NCBI GenBank assembly: GCA_012516125.1
Contig: JAAYXB010000014.1
Coordinates: 86,056 to 150,055 of the forward strand
Direction of reading: 5' to 3'
DNA from: Bacillota bacterium
GTDB lineage: Bacteria > Bacillota > SHA-98 > UBA4971
Length of the DNA stretch: 64,000 bases
In this document: positions 45,735-55,102 of the stretch, piece after piece
Position numbering within the stretch: position 1 is the first letter of the stretch
How the letters are laid out: each line of letters begins with the position of its first letter
Notes under the pieces: generated by a model
Seen by the model: the letters and a program-made list of their open reading frames with translations, nothing else
Database searches by the model: none
What the model was told of the DNA's origin: nothing
Translations under genes and position numbers: made by a program

Positions 45735-47129
45735 ATGACTGAGAAGCAGAGGAATTATATGGCAGGGTTCAGGGGTAAGAGCGCGGCTGTGCTGGGCATC
45801 GGCGCGAGCAACGCCCCGGTGATAAAGTTCCTGGTCGAGGCAGGCACGAGGGTGACCGCGTGCGATATGAAAACGAAGGAAGAGCTCGGGGACGCGTACA
45901 AGAAAGTCGCCGATCTCCCTGTTGAGTTCAGGCTCGGACCCGGATATCTCGACGGGCTTGAGGGCTTCGACATGGTGTTTCCGACCCCGGGGATGCCCCT
46001 CGACCTCCCGGAACTTGTAAAGGCAAGGGAGCGCGGAGCCCGGCAGTCGAATGAGGTCGGCCTCTTCCTGGATCTTTGCGAGGCGCCGGTGGTTGGGATT
46101 ACCGGGAGCGACGGCAAGACCACCACGACGACGCTGGTGAGCGAGGTCCTGAAAGCCGCAGGCAAGAAGGTATTCACTGGAGGCAACATCGGGAACCCGC
46201 TTCTATCTGAGGTCTTCGACATCACCCCGGACTCCATCGTGGTGCTCGAGCTATCTAGTTTTCAGTTACAACCGCTATCCAAGAGCCCCCACATCGGCGT
46301 GGTTCTGAATCTATCCGCAAACCACCTGGACCATCACAGGTCCATGGAGGAGTACGCGGAGGCCAAGAAGAATATCTTCAGGCACCAGAGACCGGACGAC
46401 TTCGCCGTGCTGAACTTCGACAACGCCTACACGCGCGCCATGGGAGACGAGTGCCCGGGGCATAGGATCTTTTTCTCGCGACGATGCGAGATGCCGGGAG
46501 GCGCTTTCCTGCGTGGCGACGACATCGTCGTCGCCGTCCACGGTCGGGAGGAGGTCGCCGCCAGCCGCAGCGATATCCGCATCCCCGGCGAGCACAACGT
46601 GGAGAACGTGCTCGCGGTGGCGGCCGTCACGGCCCTTTGCGGGTGCGACTTTGCGGCCCTGCGTCAGGTGCTGCGCGAATTCAGGGGAGTTGCGCACCGC
46701 ATCGAGTTCGTCGCAGAGGTGGGCGGCGTCAGATTCTATGATGACTCCATCGCCACGACGCCGAGCCGCGCCGTCGCGGGTCTCCGGTCCTTCCGCGAGC
46801 CTGTGGTGGTCATAGCGGGCGGGTCCGGCAAGAACGTGCCGTTCGACGAGTTTGCCGACGCGGCCGTGGAGCAGGCGAAGGCCGTGGTGCTGGTGGGCGA
46901 GACAGCGTCCCAGATCCGCGCCGCCATTGAGGATGCGCAGGCAAGGCGCGGGAAGGTCGTTCGGGTAGTCGAAGCTCGCAGCTTCGAGGAGGCAGTCCAC
47001 CTCGCCGCACATGAGGCCGCCCCGGGGGATGTAGTGCTCCTGTCGCCTGCGTGCGCAAGTTTCGACATGTTCAGGAACTACAAGGAGCGCGGGGATAGGT
47101 TCAAGGAGATCGTACAGACGATGAGATGA
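45735..47129 (+). CDS. murD: UDP-N-acetylmuramoylalanine--D-glutamate ligase MurD
   Basis: 464 residues from the ATG at 45735 (GGAAAGGGCGAG upstream; an ATG at 45717 is in frame). Adds D-glutamate to UDP-MurNAc-L-Ala in the cytoplasm. Mur ligase features: [21 protein letters not shown] (ATP loop), [91 protein letters not shown] and terminal [22 protein letters not shown]. Here it stands apart from any division/cell-wall cluster. folD follows on the same strand. Confidence 0.95.
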   Translation: MTEKQRNYMAGFRGKSAAVLGIGASNAPVIKFLVEAGTRVTACDMKTKEELGDAYKKVADLPVEFRLGPGYLDGLEGFDMVFPTPGMPLDLPELVKARERGARQSNEVGLFLDLCEAPVVGITGSDGKTTTTTLVSEVLKAAGKKVFTGGNIGNPLLSEVFDITPDSIVVLELSSFQLQPLSKSPHIGVVLNLSANHLDHHRSMEEYAEAKKNIFRHQRPDDFAVLNFDNAYTRAMGDECPGHRIFFSRRCEMPGGAFLRGDDIVVAVHGREEVAASRSDIRIPGEHNVENVLAVAAVTALCGCDFAALRQVLREFRGVAHRIEFVAEVGGVRFYDDSIATTPSRAVAGLRSFREPVVVIAGGSGKNVPFDEFADAAVEQAKAVVLVGETASQIRAAIEDAQARRGKVVRVVEARSFEEAVHLAAHEAAPGDVVLLSPACASFDMFRNYKERGDRFKEIVQTMR

Positions 47130-47164
47130 AAGAAACTACGGAACAGTGGGAGGAGTTTGCGGAG

Positions 47165-48034
47165 ATGGCTGCGACGATCATTGATGGCAAGGCTGTGGCG
47201 AAGGACGTCCGCACCGAGGTGGCTGCCGGGGTGGAGGAGTTCACAAGAGCGCACGGGTTCCCGCCGGGGCTCGCGGTGGTCATCGTGGGCGACGACCCGG
47301 CGTCCCGGGTGTACGTGGACAGCAAGAAGAAAATGTGCCACACTCTGGGGATCTACTCCGAGGAACATGCGCTTCCAGCCACGGCTACCCAGGACGAGTT
47401 GCTCGCGCTCATCAGACGGCTGAACGAAGACCCGAAGATCCATGGGATTCTTGTGCAATTGCCTCTTCCCGATCATCTCGATGAAGGACAGGTGCTGGAG
47501 GCCATCGACCCACGCAAGGACGTGGACGGGTTTCACCCCGTGAACGTAGGCAAGCTCCTGGTGGGGGCGGAGTGTTTCGTGCCGTGCACGCCGGCGGGAA
47601 TCCTCGAGCTCATCAAGAGGACCGGTGTGGAGGTCAAGGGCAAGCGCGCCGTCGTGGTCGGGCGCAGCAACATCGTGGGCAAGCCCGTGGCCATTTTGCT
47701 CCTCGCCGAGCACGCCACGGTGACCGTGTGCCACTCGCGCACTCGCGACCTCCCGGCGGTCTGCCGCGAGGCCGATATCCTCGTGGTCGCCATCGGCAAG
47801 CCCGAGATGGTTGACGCAAGCTACATCAAGCCCGGCGCTGTGGTAATCGACGTCGGCGTCAACGAGGTGGGCACCAGCGAGAGCGGCAAGCGCAAGCTGG
47901 TGGGCGACGTGAAGTTCGACTCCGCAGCCGAAGTCGCTGGCTACATCACGCCTGTCCCAGGCGGCGTCGGACCGATGACCATAGCGATGCTCATGAAGAA
48001 CACTCTGGTTGCGGCCAAGAGGGCTATGCGCTGA
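47165..48034 (+). CDS. folD: Bifunctional methylenetetrahydrofolate dehydrogenase/cyclohydrolase FolD
   Basis: 289 residues from the ATG at 47165 (GGGAGGAG upstream); an earlier ATG at 47126 overlaps the murD stop but has no ribosome-binding site. Signatures: [22 protein letters not shown] with the catalytic Lys, [75 protein letters not shown], and [22 protein letters not shown]. It interconverts one-carbon folates using NADP+. Confidence 0.96.
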   Translation: MAATIIDGKAVAKDVRTEVAAGVEEFTRAHGFPPGLAVVIVGDDPASRVYVDSKKKMCHTLGIYSEEHALPATATQDELLALIRRLNEDPKIHGILVQLPLPDHLDEGQVLEAIDPRKDVDGFHPVNVGKLLVGAECFVPCTPAGILELIKRTGVEVKGKRAVVVGRSNIVGKPVAILLLAEHATVTVCHSRTRDLPAVCREADILVVAIGKPEMVDASYIKPGAVVIDVGVNEVGTSESGKRKLVGDVKFDSAAEVAGYITPVPGGVGPMTIAMLMKNTLVAAKRAMR

Positions 48035-48342
48035 CAGGCGCCTGATTGAGAGCGCGGCTCCCAGTCACCCCGGGGCACCCCGGGGTGGCAGCCTTTGTAC
48101 ACCACAATTGTTGCGCCCACCCGGTGGCTGCCCCGGCGTTGCACATGCGCGCAAGGAACTGTATACTTCAAATTGCAGGAACCCCAGGTGCACGAGGCTT
48201 CGCATGAGGTCCGGTGCAGCATGACAGGATATGCGGCAGGATGTGCAGCACAACGTGCGGCAAGATGTACGGCACGATATGCGGCTCGTTACAGGCATGT
48301 ATTAGGCATCCGGGCTCGCAGGGCCCGCGGCGCCGGACGCGC
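48035..48342 (+). other. Intergenic after folD, with hairpins and a 12-bp tandem repeat
   Basis: A strong hairpin CACCCCGGGG-CA-CCCCGGGGTG (48066-48087) follows folD and may terminate transcription. A second inverted pair GGCAGCC/GGCTGCC lies around 48087-48132. From 48228 to 48287 there are five 12-bp units: GATATGCGGCAG, GATGTGCAGCAC, AACGTGCGGCAA, GATGTACGGCAC, GATATGCGGCTC. No gene was found. Confidence 0.55.
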
Positions 48343-48372
48343 GGAACTTTTGAAGTTGCGTTGCGTTCCTAA
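48343..48372 (+). promoter_or_regulatory. Probable ECF-sigma autoregulatory promoter
   Basis: GGAACTTTT at 48343 and CGTT at 48364-48367 with 16 nt between GGAAC and CGTT, resembling ECF (sigma-E/sigma-W-like) promoters. It directly precedes the ECF sigma gene, fitting autoregulation. Confidence 0.5.
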
Positions 48373-48428
48373 TGAGTGATTGAGGCCCCGGCACGGCGCC
48401 GGGATGGCAGGGAAGCGGGTGGTTGGGC

Positions 48429-49028
48429 ATGCTGAACACAGAAGCCCTCGCCGGAGTCCGTTACAGGGAAAACGATGTGCGGGTCTTCGAGGAGCTTGTC
48501 AGACGCTACGACCGAAAGCTGTATAACGTCGCACTCAGGCTGACGGGAAACCCTGACGAGGCAAAAGACCTGGCGCAGGAGGCCCTGCTACGGGCGTATC
48601 GAGGCTTCAGCAGGTTCCAGCTGGGCACATCCTTTGAGAAGTGGCTCTTCCGGATCGCGTCGAACCTCTACATTGACAGGCTTCGAAAGCAGCGCAACGT
48701 CAGGTTCGAGTCGCTGGATGAGCCGGTCCCCACCGCAAGTGGCCAGGTCGAGAAAGCGCTGCCCGACTGGTCCAACAACCCGGAGGACGTCGCCGAGCAG
48801 AATGAGCTCGCCGATGAGATCCAGGCGGCTCTCCAGTCCCTGCCAATCAACTACCGGCTGGCCGTGATCCTGTATGACCTCGAGGGCTTTTCCTACGAGG
48901 AGATCAGCGGTATACTAAGGTGCTCCATCGGCACCGTAAGGTCGCGTATTCACAGGGGCCGAAGGCTTCTGCGCGAGAAACTCGCACCTTACGTGAAGCC
49001 AGCGGCCGCGGCTGGGGCCAGGTGGTGA
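48429..49028 (+). CDS. ECF RNA polymerase sigma factor (RpoE/SigW-like)
   Basis: 199 residues from the ATG at 48429; a TTG at 48423 is also in frame. Region 2: FEELVRRYDRKLYNVALRLTGNPDEAKDLAQEALLRAYRGFSRF...FEKWLFRIASNLYIDRLRKQR. Region 4: LQSLPINYRLAVILYDLEGFSYEEISGILRCSIGTVRSRIHRGRRLLREKL. It is followed by its zinc anti-sigma factor with five bases between genes. With the RseB-like and HtrA genes downstream the operon mirrors rpoE-rseA-rseB-degP, so an envelope-stress role is likely. Confidence 0.93.
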   Translation: MLNTEALAGVRYRENDVRVFEELVRRYDRKLYNVALRLTGNPDEAKDLAQEALLRAYRGFSRFQLGTSFEKWLFRIASNLYIDRLRKQRNVRFESLDEPVPTASGQVEKALPDWSNNPEDVAEQNELADEIQAALQSLPINYRLAVILYDLEGFSYEEISGILRCSIGTVRSRIHRGRRLLREKLAPYVKPAAAAGARW

Positions 49029-49033
49029 TCGCT

Positions 49034-49729
49034 ATGACATGCGAGAAGGCCATGAGCCTCATGTCAGCCTATCTTGACAAGGAACTCGGGTTCGACGAGT
49101 TCCGCCAGGTCGAGCTGCATCTTGCATACTGCGAGGCGTGCTCTCAGGAGTACGAGTCCCTTAAGGCCACCAAAGAACTCCTCGGCACCCTCAGGGCAGC
49201 CGATCTTCCCAGGGAGTTCTGGCCTGAACTGCGAGAGAGACTCGGCGCCGTCGCGGCGGAGGAGCGAGTGGCACCCGCCCGCGCGAAATTCGCAAGCTCG
49301 GCCCGTCAATCCTCGTCCCGTCAACCGCGGTGGAGAGGCATTCTCCGTCCGGCGTCCGGAGGTGGCGGAGGGAGCCTGTTCTCGTCCCCGATGGCGAAGG
49401 CGCTTGTGCCGGCTTTCCTGGTGCTTGTGCTCGCGGCCCTGCCCATGGTCTGGAGTACTCGTAGAAGGCCTGCCGAAGCGCAGGTGTCCTCGCGGATTGA
49501 TAGCATAGAGCCGTATTTCCGTGATTACGTCATCTCAGAGTACGACAGACCTCTGTCAGACAAGACGTCTGTTGGGTTCGTCGTGACGGGGCAGGCGGTC
49601 ACGATGTACACATCCGACCTGCTCGGGCCATCAAGCAAGGTCACGCGCGCCAGCGGCCTCAGGGAAGCGTCGCCCTTGCCTCCGAACACCGCGGGCAACG
49701 AGTACACGCTCATCTCGTACCCGAGATAA
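49034..49729 (+). CDS. Zinc-finger anti-sigma factor (membrane-anchored)
   Basis: 231 residues from the ATG at 49034. The N-terminal ZAS domain has His29-x3-Cys33-x2-Cys36 (HLAYCEAC), plus Cys3, typical of RsiW/ChrR-type anti-sigma factors. A Ser/Gly linker leads to one membrane helix (ALVPAFLVLVLAALPMVW, about 117-135) and an external domain of about 95 residues. It should hold the ECF sigma inactive until the external part is cleaved or sensed. Next to the RseB-like gene, which may bind its external domain. Confidence 0.9.
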   Translation: MTCEKAMSLMSAYLDKELGFDEFRQVELHLAYCEACSQEYESLKATKELLGTLRAADLPREFWPELRERLGAVAAEERVAPARAKFASSARQSSSRQPRWRGILRPASGGGGGSLFSSPMAKALVPAFLVLVLAALPMVWSTRRRPAEAQVSSRIDSIEPYFRDYVISEYDRPLSDKTSVGFVVTGQAVTMYTSDLLGPSSKVTRASGLREASPLPPNTAGNEYTLISYPR

Positions 49730-49772
49730 GCGCAGGTAAGCGGGAGCACTCACGGAAGGTGACCACCTCATT

Positions 49773-51008
49773 ATGAGCAAGAGGTTGGCTGCTGCGGTGG
49801 TCGTAGCCCTCGTTGCCATGGTCCTTGCCGGCATCGTGGCCTACCAGCCCGCAGCCGAGACGCAAACGAACACCAGCCTGGGGTCTGGCTCAGACCTGGC
49901 TCGCGCTCTGCTGAGAGCCGTGATAGAGAGGGGCAACGAGGTCAGCTTCAAGGCGACTCAGACGATAATCCTGTGGTATCCCACGGGAAGCAGCGCGTGC
50001 ATAACCAACGTAATACACAAGGCGCCGAACCTCACGAAGACCGAGTACCTTCCCTCTGCGACGGCCACATCGGGCTACCGCGTGGTTATCTCAGACGGCG
50101 AGTCAACATGGCATTACGAGCCGTCGCTGGGAGTCGTCTTTCACATGCCTGGGACGGCACCCGACAGGGCCCGCCGGCAGAAGCCGGCGGGCACCGGACC
50201 TGGTACGGTCTCGGCTGCGAGCGGCAGTGTGCTCTCGCTCATCGAGCGGAATTACTCCGTCTTGTTGGTCTCCACCGAGAGCCTCGCAGGCCGCCGGGCG
50301 CACGTGATAAAGCTGAAACCGGTGCATCCCGGGAATCCGTCGAGGACAATCTGGGTGGACACGGAGCTACCGTTCATCCTTCGGACCGAGAAGTACAGGC
50401 CAAACGGGTTCTTGTCGTCGGCGTCATTTTACAATGATATCGAGTTCTGGCCGCAGATCGACGATAGCACGTTCAGACTCCAGGTCCCACCTGGGGTAGC
50501 CATCGTAACGCTGCCGGGTCCCGGGGATCTGGTAACCCTTGAAGAACTCCAGGACAAGGCGGGCTTTGCCGTGCCGGTGCCGGGGTTCGTGCCGGCCGGG
50601 TACATCCTCGAGGGCGGCACGCTCACCAGGCGTGGAGATGTCGAGGTGGCACACCTCCGCTTCACCGACGGGCTCAATACCATATCGTTCTTCGTCGCGC
50701 CGCCGACGCCCCGGGTGGACCGAAGGTCCGGTCCAGCGAGCATTGCGGACCAGTTCGACATGGTAAGCCTCGGCAGGCAGGTCGCCCTTGACGGCGCCAG
50801 GGGACAGCTTGCTGACTACCAGGACGCCAAGCTGCTACGGTGGCAGGCGTCAGGGTACGAGTTCACGCTTATAGGTGAGGTGGACGAATCGTTGCTGCTT
50901 CAGATGGCCGAATCAGTGGATGCACCCGAGTCACGGATTCCGGCAAAGGACCCGCTTGGAGGTTCTGTGATCAAGTTCTTCTATGAGTTCTTCTGGACAG
51001 GCAGGTAA
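49773..51008 (+). CDS. RseB/MucB-like regulator (lipoprotein-sorting fold)
   Basis: 411 residues with an N-terminal signal or anchor (AAAVVVALVAMVLAGIVAYQPA). The first domain (about 45-240) is LolA/RseB-like: VSFKATQTIILWYPTG, YRVVISDGESTWHYEPSLGVVFH, NYSVLLVSTESLAGRRAHVIKLKPVHPGNPSRTIWVDTELPFILRTEKY. The second (about 260-400) is DUF4367-like: VPGFVPAGYILEGGTLTRRGDVEVAHLRFTDGLNTISFFVA. RseB proteins bind the anti-sigma factor and sense envelope damage. Assignment is by pattern and operon position. Confidence 0.8.
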   Translation: MSKRLAAAVVVALVAMVLAGIVAYQPAAETQTNTSLGSGSDLARALLRAVIERGNEVSFKATQTIILWYPTGSSACITNVIHKAPNLTKTEYLPSATATSGYRVVISDGESTWHYEPSLGVVFHMPGTAPDRARRQKPAGTGPGTVSAASGSVLSLIERNYSVLLVSTESLAGRRAHVIKLKPVHPGNPSRTIWVDTELPFILRTEKYRPNGFLSSASFYNDIEFWPQIDDSTFRLQVPPGVAIVTLPGPGDLVTLEELQDKAGFAVPVPGFVPAGYILEGGTLTRRGDVEVAHLRFTDGLNTISFFVAPPTPRVDRRSGPASIADQFDMVSLGRQVALDGARGQLADYQDAKLLRWQASGYEFTLIGEVDESLLLQMAESVDAPESRIPAKDPLGGSVIKFFYEFFWTGR

Positions 51009-51046
51009 AACAGCTACTTTATGCCCGAGAGGAGGCGCAGCCACTC

Positions 51047-52237
51047 ATGAGAATCCGTGAGTTAATAAAGAGCTATATGCCCTATGTAATGGTAGCGGTG
51101 ATAAGCGCGCTTGTCACCGGTGTGGTTGTGGTGCAGTATGCGGAGAACCGCACGACCTTCGCCGCCGGCGGCGGCCAGGCGGGAGCGCCGGAAGTTCAGA
51201 TAGCGCCTTCGGCGTCGCTCGCGACGGCACCGCAGACGACAGGCCCCTTCCTGGGGCGCGATAGCATCGCGAACGTAGCAGAGCGAGTAAGCCGGGCAGT
51301 GGTAAACATCGACACGAAACGCACTGTGAAGGTGCCCGCATTCCCGTTCGGGGACTTCTTCTTCGAGTTCTTCGGTGAGGCGCCGAGGGGCAGCACCAGA
51401 GAGATGACCGTACCCGCCATCGGAAGCGGGTTCATAGTGAGATCCGATGGGTATGTGCTCACCAACAACCACGTCATCGAGGGGGCAAAAGAGATCATCG
51501 TAACTCTCGCCGACGGCAGGAAGCTTAACGGCAAGGTCATGGGCAGAGACCCCAGATACGACCTGGCCGTGGTGAAGATAGACGCAACGAGGCTTCCCGC
51601 GGTGGAGCTTGGTGACTCCGACCGCATCAGGCCCGGTGACTTCGCGATAGCCATCGGCAACCCGTACGGCCTGCAGCACACGGTCACGGCAGGTATCATC
51701 AGCGGGCTTGCCCGGTCAATCGATGGCGACCCGAAGGAACCCGGGATCTACATCCAGACGGATGCCGCCATCAACCGGGGCAACAGCGGCGGGCCGCTCA
51801 TTGACATCGACGGCCGCGTGGTCGGGATCAACACAGCCATAATACCACAGGCGCAGGGCATTGGGTTTGCGATACCCATCAACGTGGCGAAGAACGTCCT
51901 GGATGACCTGATCGCCGGCAAGAAGCTCGTCTACCCCTGGATCGGCGTGGGGTTGCAGGAGCTTACGTCTGACCTTGCCGACTACTTCGGCATGCGTGAT
52001 AAGACCGGCGTGCTGGTAGCCTATGTTTACCCTGACTCCCCGGCCGAGAAGGCCGGCCTTCGCGAGGGAGACATCATCCTCAAACTGGACGGCAAGAAGA
52101 TGGAGACCGTCAGCCAGGTTCAGAACGAGGTGCGAAGCCGCAAGGCTGGGGACAGGATAACGCTGCAGATATGGCGCGACAAGGCAGCAAGATATGTCAC
52201 GGTCACGCTAGGCGAGATGCCTGACAGCGCAGAGTGA
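51047..52237 (+). CDS. htrA: HtrA/DegP-type serine protease with PDZ domain
   Basis: 396 residues. An N-terminal membrane anchor (MPYVMVAVISALVTGVVVVQY), a trypsin-like domain with catalytic His142 (LTNNHVIEG), Asp172 (RYDLAVVKI) and Ser247 (NRGNSGGP), and one PDZ domain at about 290-385 (GVLVAYVYPDSPAEKAGLREGDIILKLDGKKM). It degrades or refolds damaged envelope proteins. Last gene of the sigma/anti-sigma/RseB-like operon, followed by a strong hairpin. Confidence 0.95.
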   Translation: MRIRELIKSYMPYVMVAVISALVTGVVVVQYAENRTTFAAGGGQAGAPEVQIAPSASLATAPQTTGPFLGRDSIANVAERVSRAVVNIDTKRTVKVPAFPFGDFFFEFFGEAPRGSTREMTVPAIGSGFIVRSDGYVLTNNHVIEGAKEIIVTLADGRKLNGKVMGRDPRYDLAVVKIDATRLPAVELGDSDRIRPGDFAIAIGNPYGLQHTVTAGIISGLARSIDGDPKEPGIYIQTDAAINRGNSGGPLIDIDGRVVGINTAIIPQAQGIGFAIPINVAKNVLDDLIAGKKLVYPWIGVGLQELTSDLADYFGMRDKTGVLVAYVYPDSPAEKAGLREGDIILKLDGKKMETVSQVQNEVRSRKAGDRITLQIWRDKAARYVTVTLGEMPDSAE

Positions 52238-52279
52238 TCTTGCCACAAGGCGACCGGTCAAAACCGCGACAACCGCCCT

Positions 52280-52311
52280 AACCGCCCTGCGCAAGCCCGC
52301 GCAGGGCGGTT
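52280..52311 (+). terminator. Hairpin after htrA
   Basis: A 13-bp perfect stem AACCGCCCTGCGC / GCGCAGGGCGGTT with a six-base loop, 43 bases after the htrA stop. No T tract follows, but the strength and position suggest a terminator for the stress operon. The remainder up to 52498 holds nothing recognisable. Confidence 0.6.
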
Positions 52312-52498
52312 GCTGTACGTGGCGGCGGCTGTGCATCCTTCTGTACCTCTGGTTGTACCCTTGGTGTCGCGACCCGGGGCTCACTTTCGCCGCTCTGCGC
52401 CAGGGCGGCAGGTTCCTCGCTCGACGCTCATCAGTTGCGGTCACCTACCGTATCTCGCGTCGCGCGGGATCTTCTGCTTGCGACACGCATATGGTATC

Positions 52499-53155
52499 TC
52501 AACCCACCTGTGGACTTGACCGGTGCCCGGGGCTATCACTGGAAGCCAGCGGCCCGACCGGGGCCGCGGCCGGAGCCGGGGTCCGGGCCGGGGTCGTGAG
52601 CGCCTTTTCGCGCTTCTCGCTGGTGGCGAGGCTCTTCACCAGCCATGACACACGCTTATACACGAGGAATGTGAGCACTGAGTTGATCCCGGCCTTTATG
52701 GCGTTGAAGGCCACCAGCACCCACAGGATCGACAGCACCTGGGCATGCGTGTACCCGTAAAGGATGGGCATGAGCACGAGATTGGCGATGGGCATGAACC
52801 CCGTCATCGCCAGGGTACCACAGGCGAGCCCGGCGACGGCCCCTGCCTTTGTGTGATGCCGCCTGTAGACGATGCTTGCCGTGCCCACCAGCGCTCCCGT
52901 GGCGAGAAAGTGCATGAGTGCCCCGACCATGCCGTCAAGCCCTGTTATAAGCGCCATGAGCACCGCCATCACGAGCGTGACCAGAAGCCCGGGCCCCGGC
53001 CCCAGTGCAAACCCGACGATGAGCACGGGAACGTCCGCAGCCTCGTAGCGCAGGAAAGGCGCCGCAGGGAATATAGGCCAGTTGGCGAGGGAAAGAAGCA
53101 CCGCCAGGGCGGCCATGACTCCGAGTGTGACCAACTTCTTCGTTCTGGAATGCAT
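52499..53155 (-). CDS. ribU: Riboflavin ECF transporter substrate-binding subunit RibU
   Basis: 218 residues, ATG at 53155 with AAGGAGG upstream. Five or six membrane helices with KLVTLGVMAALAVLLSLANWPIFPAAPFLRYEAADVPVLIVGFALGPGPGLLVTLV, the pattern of RibU-type S components, and a Pro/Ala-rich cytoplasmic tail of about 45 residues. It binds riboflavin and docks on a shared ECF energising module encoded elsewhere. The FMN riboswitch just upstream confirms the substrate class. Confidence 0.92.
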   Translation of the reverse strand: MHSRTKKLVTLGVMAALAVLLSLANWPIFPAAPFLRYEAADVPVLIVGFALGPGPGLLVTLVMAVLMALITGLDGMVGALMHFLATGALVGTASIVYRRHHTKAGAVAGLACGTLAMTGFMPIANLVLMPILYGYTHAQVLSILWVLVAFNAIKAGINSVLTFLVYKRVSWLVKSLATSEKREKALTTPARTPAPAAAPVGPLASSDSPGHRSSPQVG

Positions 53156-53243
53156 CCCGTGAAAACCTCCTTACAACTCCTCGAAGATCCCCGCGCACCC
53201 CGGGGCCTTTCGCCCTCCTCCTGCCCCGCCTGGAGGGCAAGCG

Positions 53244-53275
53244 AAAAGCCCCGAGGCAACCGACCTCAGGGCTTT
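53244..53275 (-). terminator. Riboswitch-controlled terminator of ribU
   Basis: On the - strand AAAGCCCTGAGG / CCTCGGGGCTTTT with a seven-base loop, ending in TTTT. It lies between the FMN aptamer and ribU, so FMN binding should favour termination. Confidence 0.8.
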
Positions 53276-53320
53276 CAGGATCCACTCGGGACCCGGCATG
53301 TGCAAGCACACGCTTGCGAC

Positions 53321-53506
53321 CTTCTTCCATCCGGACTTTACCGTCGGTGCCGGTTTCTCGCCGGCTCAACCGCACTTACGCGGCTCGTGGACTTGCCCTG
53401 GGGTTTGCCCCCAGGACATCACCACCGGTCGGGAATTGGCCCCTCGCCAGAACGCGCACGCGCTACCACGCACCGCGCCCGTGGTGGGCCTCACCCTGCC
53501 CTGAAG
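53321..53506 (-). ncRNA. FMN riboswitch (RFN element)
   Basis: On the - strand the element begins CTTCAGGGCAGGGTGAGG, contains CCAATTCCCGACCGGTGGT, and ends with ACCGACGGTAAAGTCCGGAT followed by GGAAGAAGG, the nearly invariant 3' half of the RFN fold. The P2-like arm is extended. It controls ribU through the terminator at 53244. Confidence 0.93.
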
Positions 53507-53539
53507 GTCTCGCGTTATGTTATTGTTCTCTCGACACCT

Positions 53540-53568
53540 ATACTACACCTCTGCCGTCAGGTGCGCAA
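53540..53568 (-). promoter_or_regulatory. Probable housekeeping promoter of ribU
   Basis: On the - strand TTGCGC (53563-53568), 17-nt spacer, TAGTAT (53540-53545), placing the transcription start about 25 bp before the riboswitch. Confidence 0.55.
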
Positions 53569-53625
53569 GACCCCTGTGGAAGCCTTTTCGCGATCCTGTA
53601 CCTGCGGGACCCGCGACAGACATTG

Positions 53626-55032
53626 TCATGCCGCCGGGGCTTTAGGTTGCGGCATCGCTGCCGGCTTCGTTAGCAGTGAAACCACCACGAATACCACGAG
53701 CGACGCCAGCGCGCCGAAGATCTCCAGCGGCACACTACCGAAGGAAATTAGCTTCAACGTGGCGGCCAGCGCGACGAGAGCGCCCACCACCATACCCGCG
53801 ACAGCGCCTTCTCTCGTGGCTCGCTGCCAGACCACCCCACCGACCAGCGGGAAGAACACGCCTGCGATGTACATGGAGTAGGCCCAGATCAAGGCGTCGA
53901 TGATCCCTGGAACGGACAGCGCGATGAGTAAGGCAAGGATGCCGAGCACCACCGTGCTTATCATGGACCAGTACAGAACCCTTCTTTGGTCCATGTCTAC
54001 CTTGGGGTTGAACGTGCTAATGTAAAGATCCTTTATGACATGGGAAGTCCCGGCGCAGAGGAGCGAGTCCGCTGTGGACATGACCGCCGCCATGATCGCA
54101 GCCAACACGATACCTCCGGTTATCGGCGGAAACACGTCGGCCACCATGGTGGGGATCGCAGCCCTCGCGTTCTCGAGCGCTGGGTATTTCAGGGTTGCCG
54201 CCATCCCCGCAAGCACCGGGAACACCGCGAGAATCACGAGGAGAATACCCGAAGCCAGTGACGAGTTGCGCGCGGTGCTCTCGTCCTTTGAAGCGAACAT
54301 CCTCTGGAGAAAATCCTGGCCGATGAGCGTGTACATCACAGTCGGGATGACTATCCAGAGGATGGATCCGATCCCGATGCTCCCTATGCTCATGAAGTTC
54401 GTCCCAGCCTTCGCGGACGCGATCGCCGCAAGGCCCCCCGTGGCCGAGAGAGCCAGGAGCGCGGCCACGAGAACCCCGATCCCAGCGATTATAACCTGGA
54501 TGAAGTCGGTGATCGTGACGCCCCACAGACCCGCCACCGCAGTGTATATGATGAAGATCACGGTTGCTGCCACGGCGCCGCCTACCGGGTTGAATCCGAG
54601 GGTTACCATGACGCCTTCTGCCGCCTTTACCTGCGCCGCAAGGATGCCCACCAGGGCGATGAGCGAGAGAAGCGCGGCGAGCACCCTGACGGTCTTGCCA
54701 CCATAGCGTATCTCAAGGTAGTCTGGGGCCGTGTAGAGCGCGAGCGCCCTCAGCTTCTTCGCAAGGAACAGCCCTAAGATGATGAGGCCCAGCCCGCATG
54801 CAGCGCCGTACCATATGCCCCCGAGACCGTACTTGTATCCGTACTCGCCCGAGCCGAGGATGAACCCTCCACCGAGGTGCGTAGCAGCGAGCGTTGCAGT
54901 GGCAAGAAAGAACCCGAGTCTTCGGCCTGCAAGTAAGAAGTCTGTCACGTTGCGGACGTAGCGGGAGACCACGAGGCCGACCACGAGCATGGCGGCCATG
55001 TAAATGACCATGATCACCTGAAGCGCGTTCAC
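53626..55032 (-). CDS. Sodium:solute symporter family transporter
   Basis: 468 residues with about 13 membrane helices. SSS-family features: VSRYVRNVTDFLLAGRRLGFFLATATLAATHLGGGFILGSGEYGYKYGLGGIWYG, LRALALYTAPDYLEIRYGG, and AAIMAAVMSTADSLLCAGTSHVIKDLY. It lies downstream of the racemase and hutH genes on the same strand with about 70 bases between, so uptake of histidine or a related compound is a reasonable guess; the true substrate is not shown by the sequence. Confidence 0.88.
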   Translation of the reverse strand: MNALQVIMVIYMAAMLVVGLVVSRYVRNVTDFLLAGRRLGFFLATATLAATHLGGGFILGSGEYGYKYGLGGIWYGAACGLGLIILGLFLAKKLRALALYTAPDYLEIRYGGKTVRVLAALLSLIALVGILAAQVKAAEGVMVTLGFNPVGGAVAATVIFIIYTAVAGLWGVTITDFIQVIIAGIGVLVAALLALSATGGLAAIASAKAGTNFMSIGSIGIGSILWIVIPTVMYTLIGQDFLQRMFASKDESTARNSSLASGILLVILAVFPVLAGMAATLKYPALENARAAIPTMVADVFPPITGGIVLAAIMAAVMSTADSLLCAGTSHVIKDLYISTFNPKVDMDQRRVLYWSMISTVVLGILALLIALSVPGIIDALIWAYSMYIAGVFFPLVGGVVWQRATREGAVAGMVVGALVALAATLKLISFGSVPLEIFGALASLVVFVVVSLLTKPAAMPQPKAPAA

Positions 55033-55102
55033 AACGGGTGCCCTCCTTTAACGGAAGATTTGGCTTCTTGCTTCGCAGAGACCCGACCAAGCAGAGACTC
55101 GA

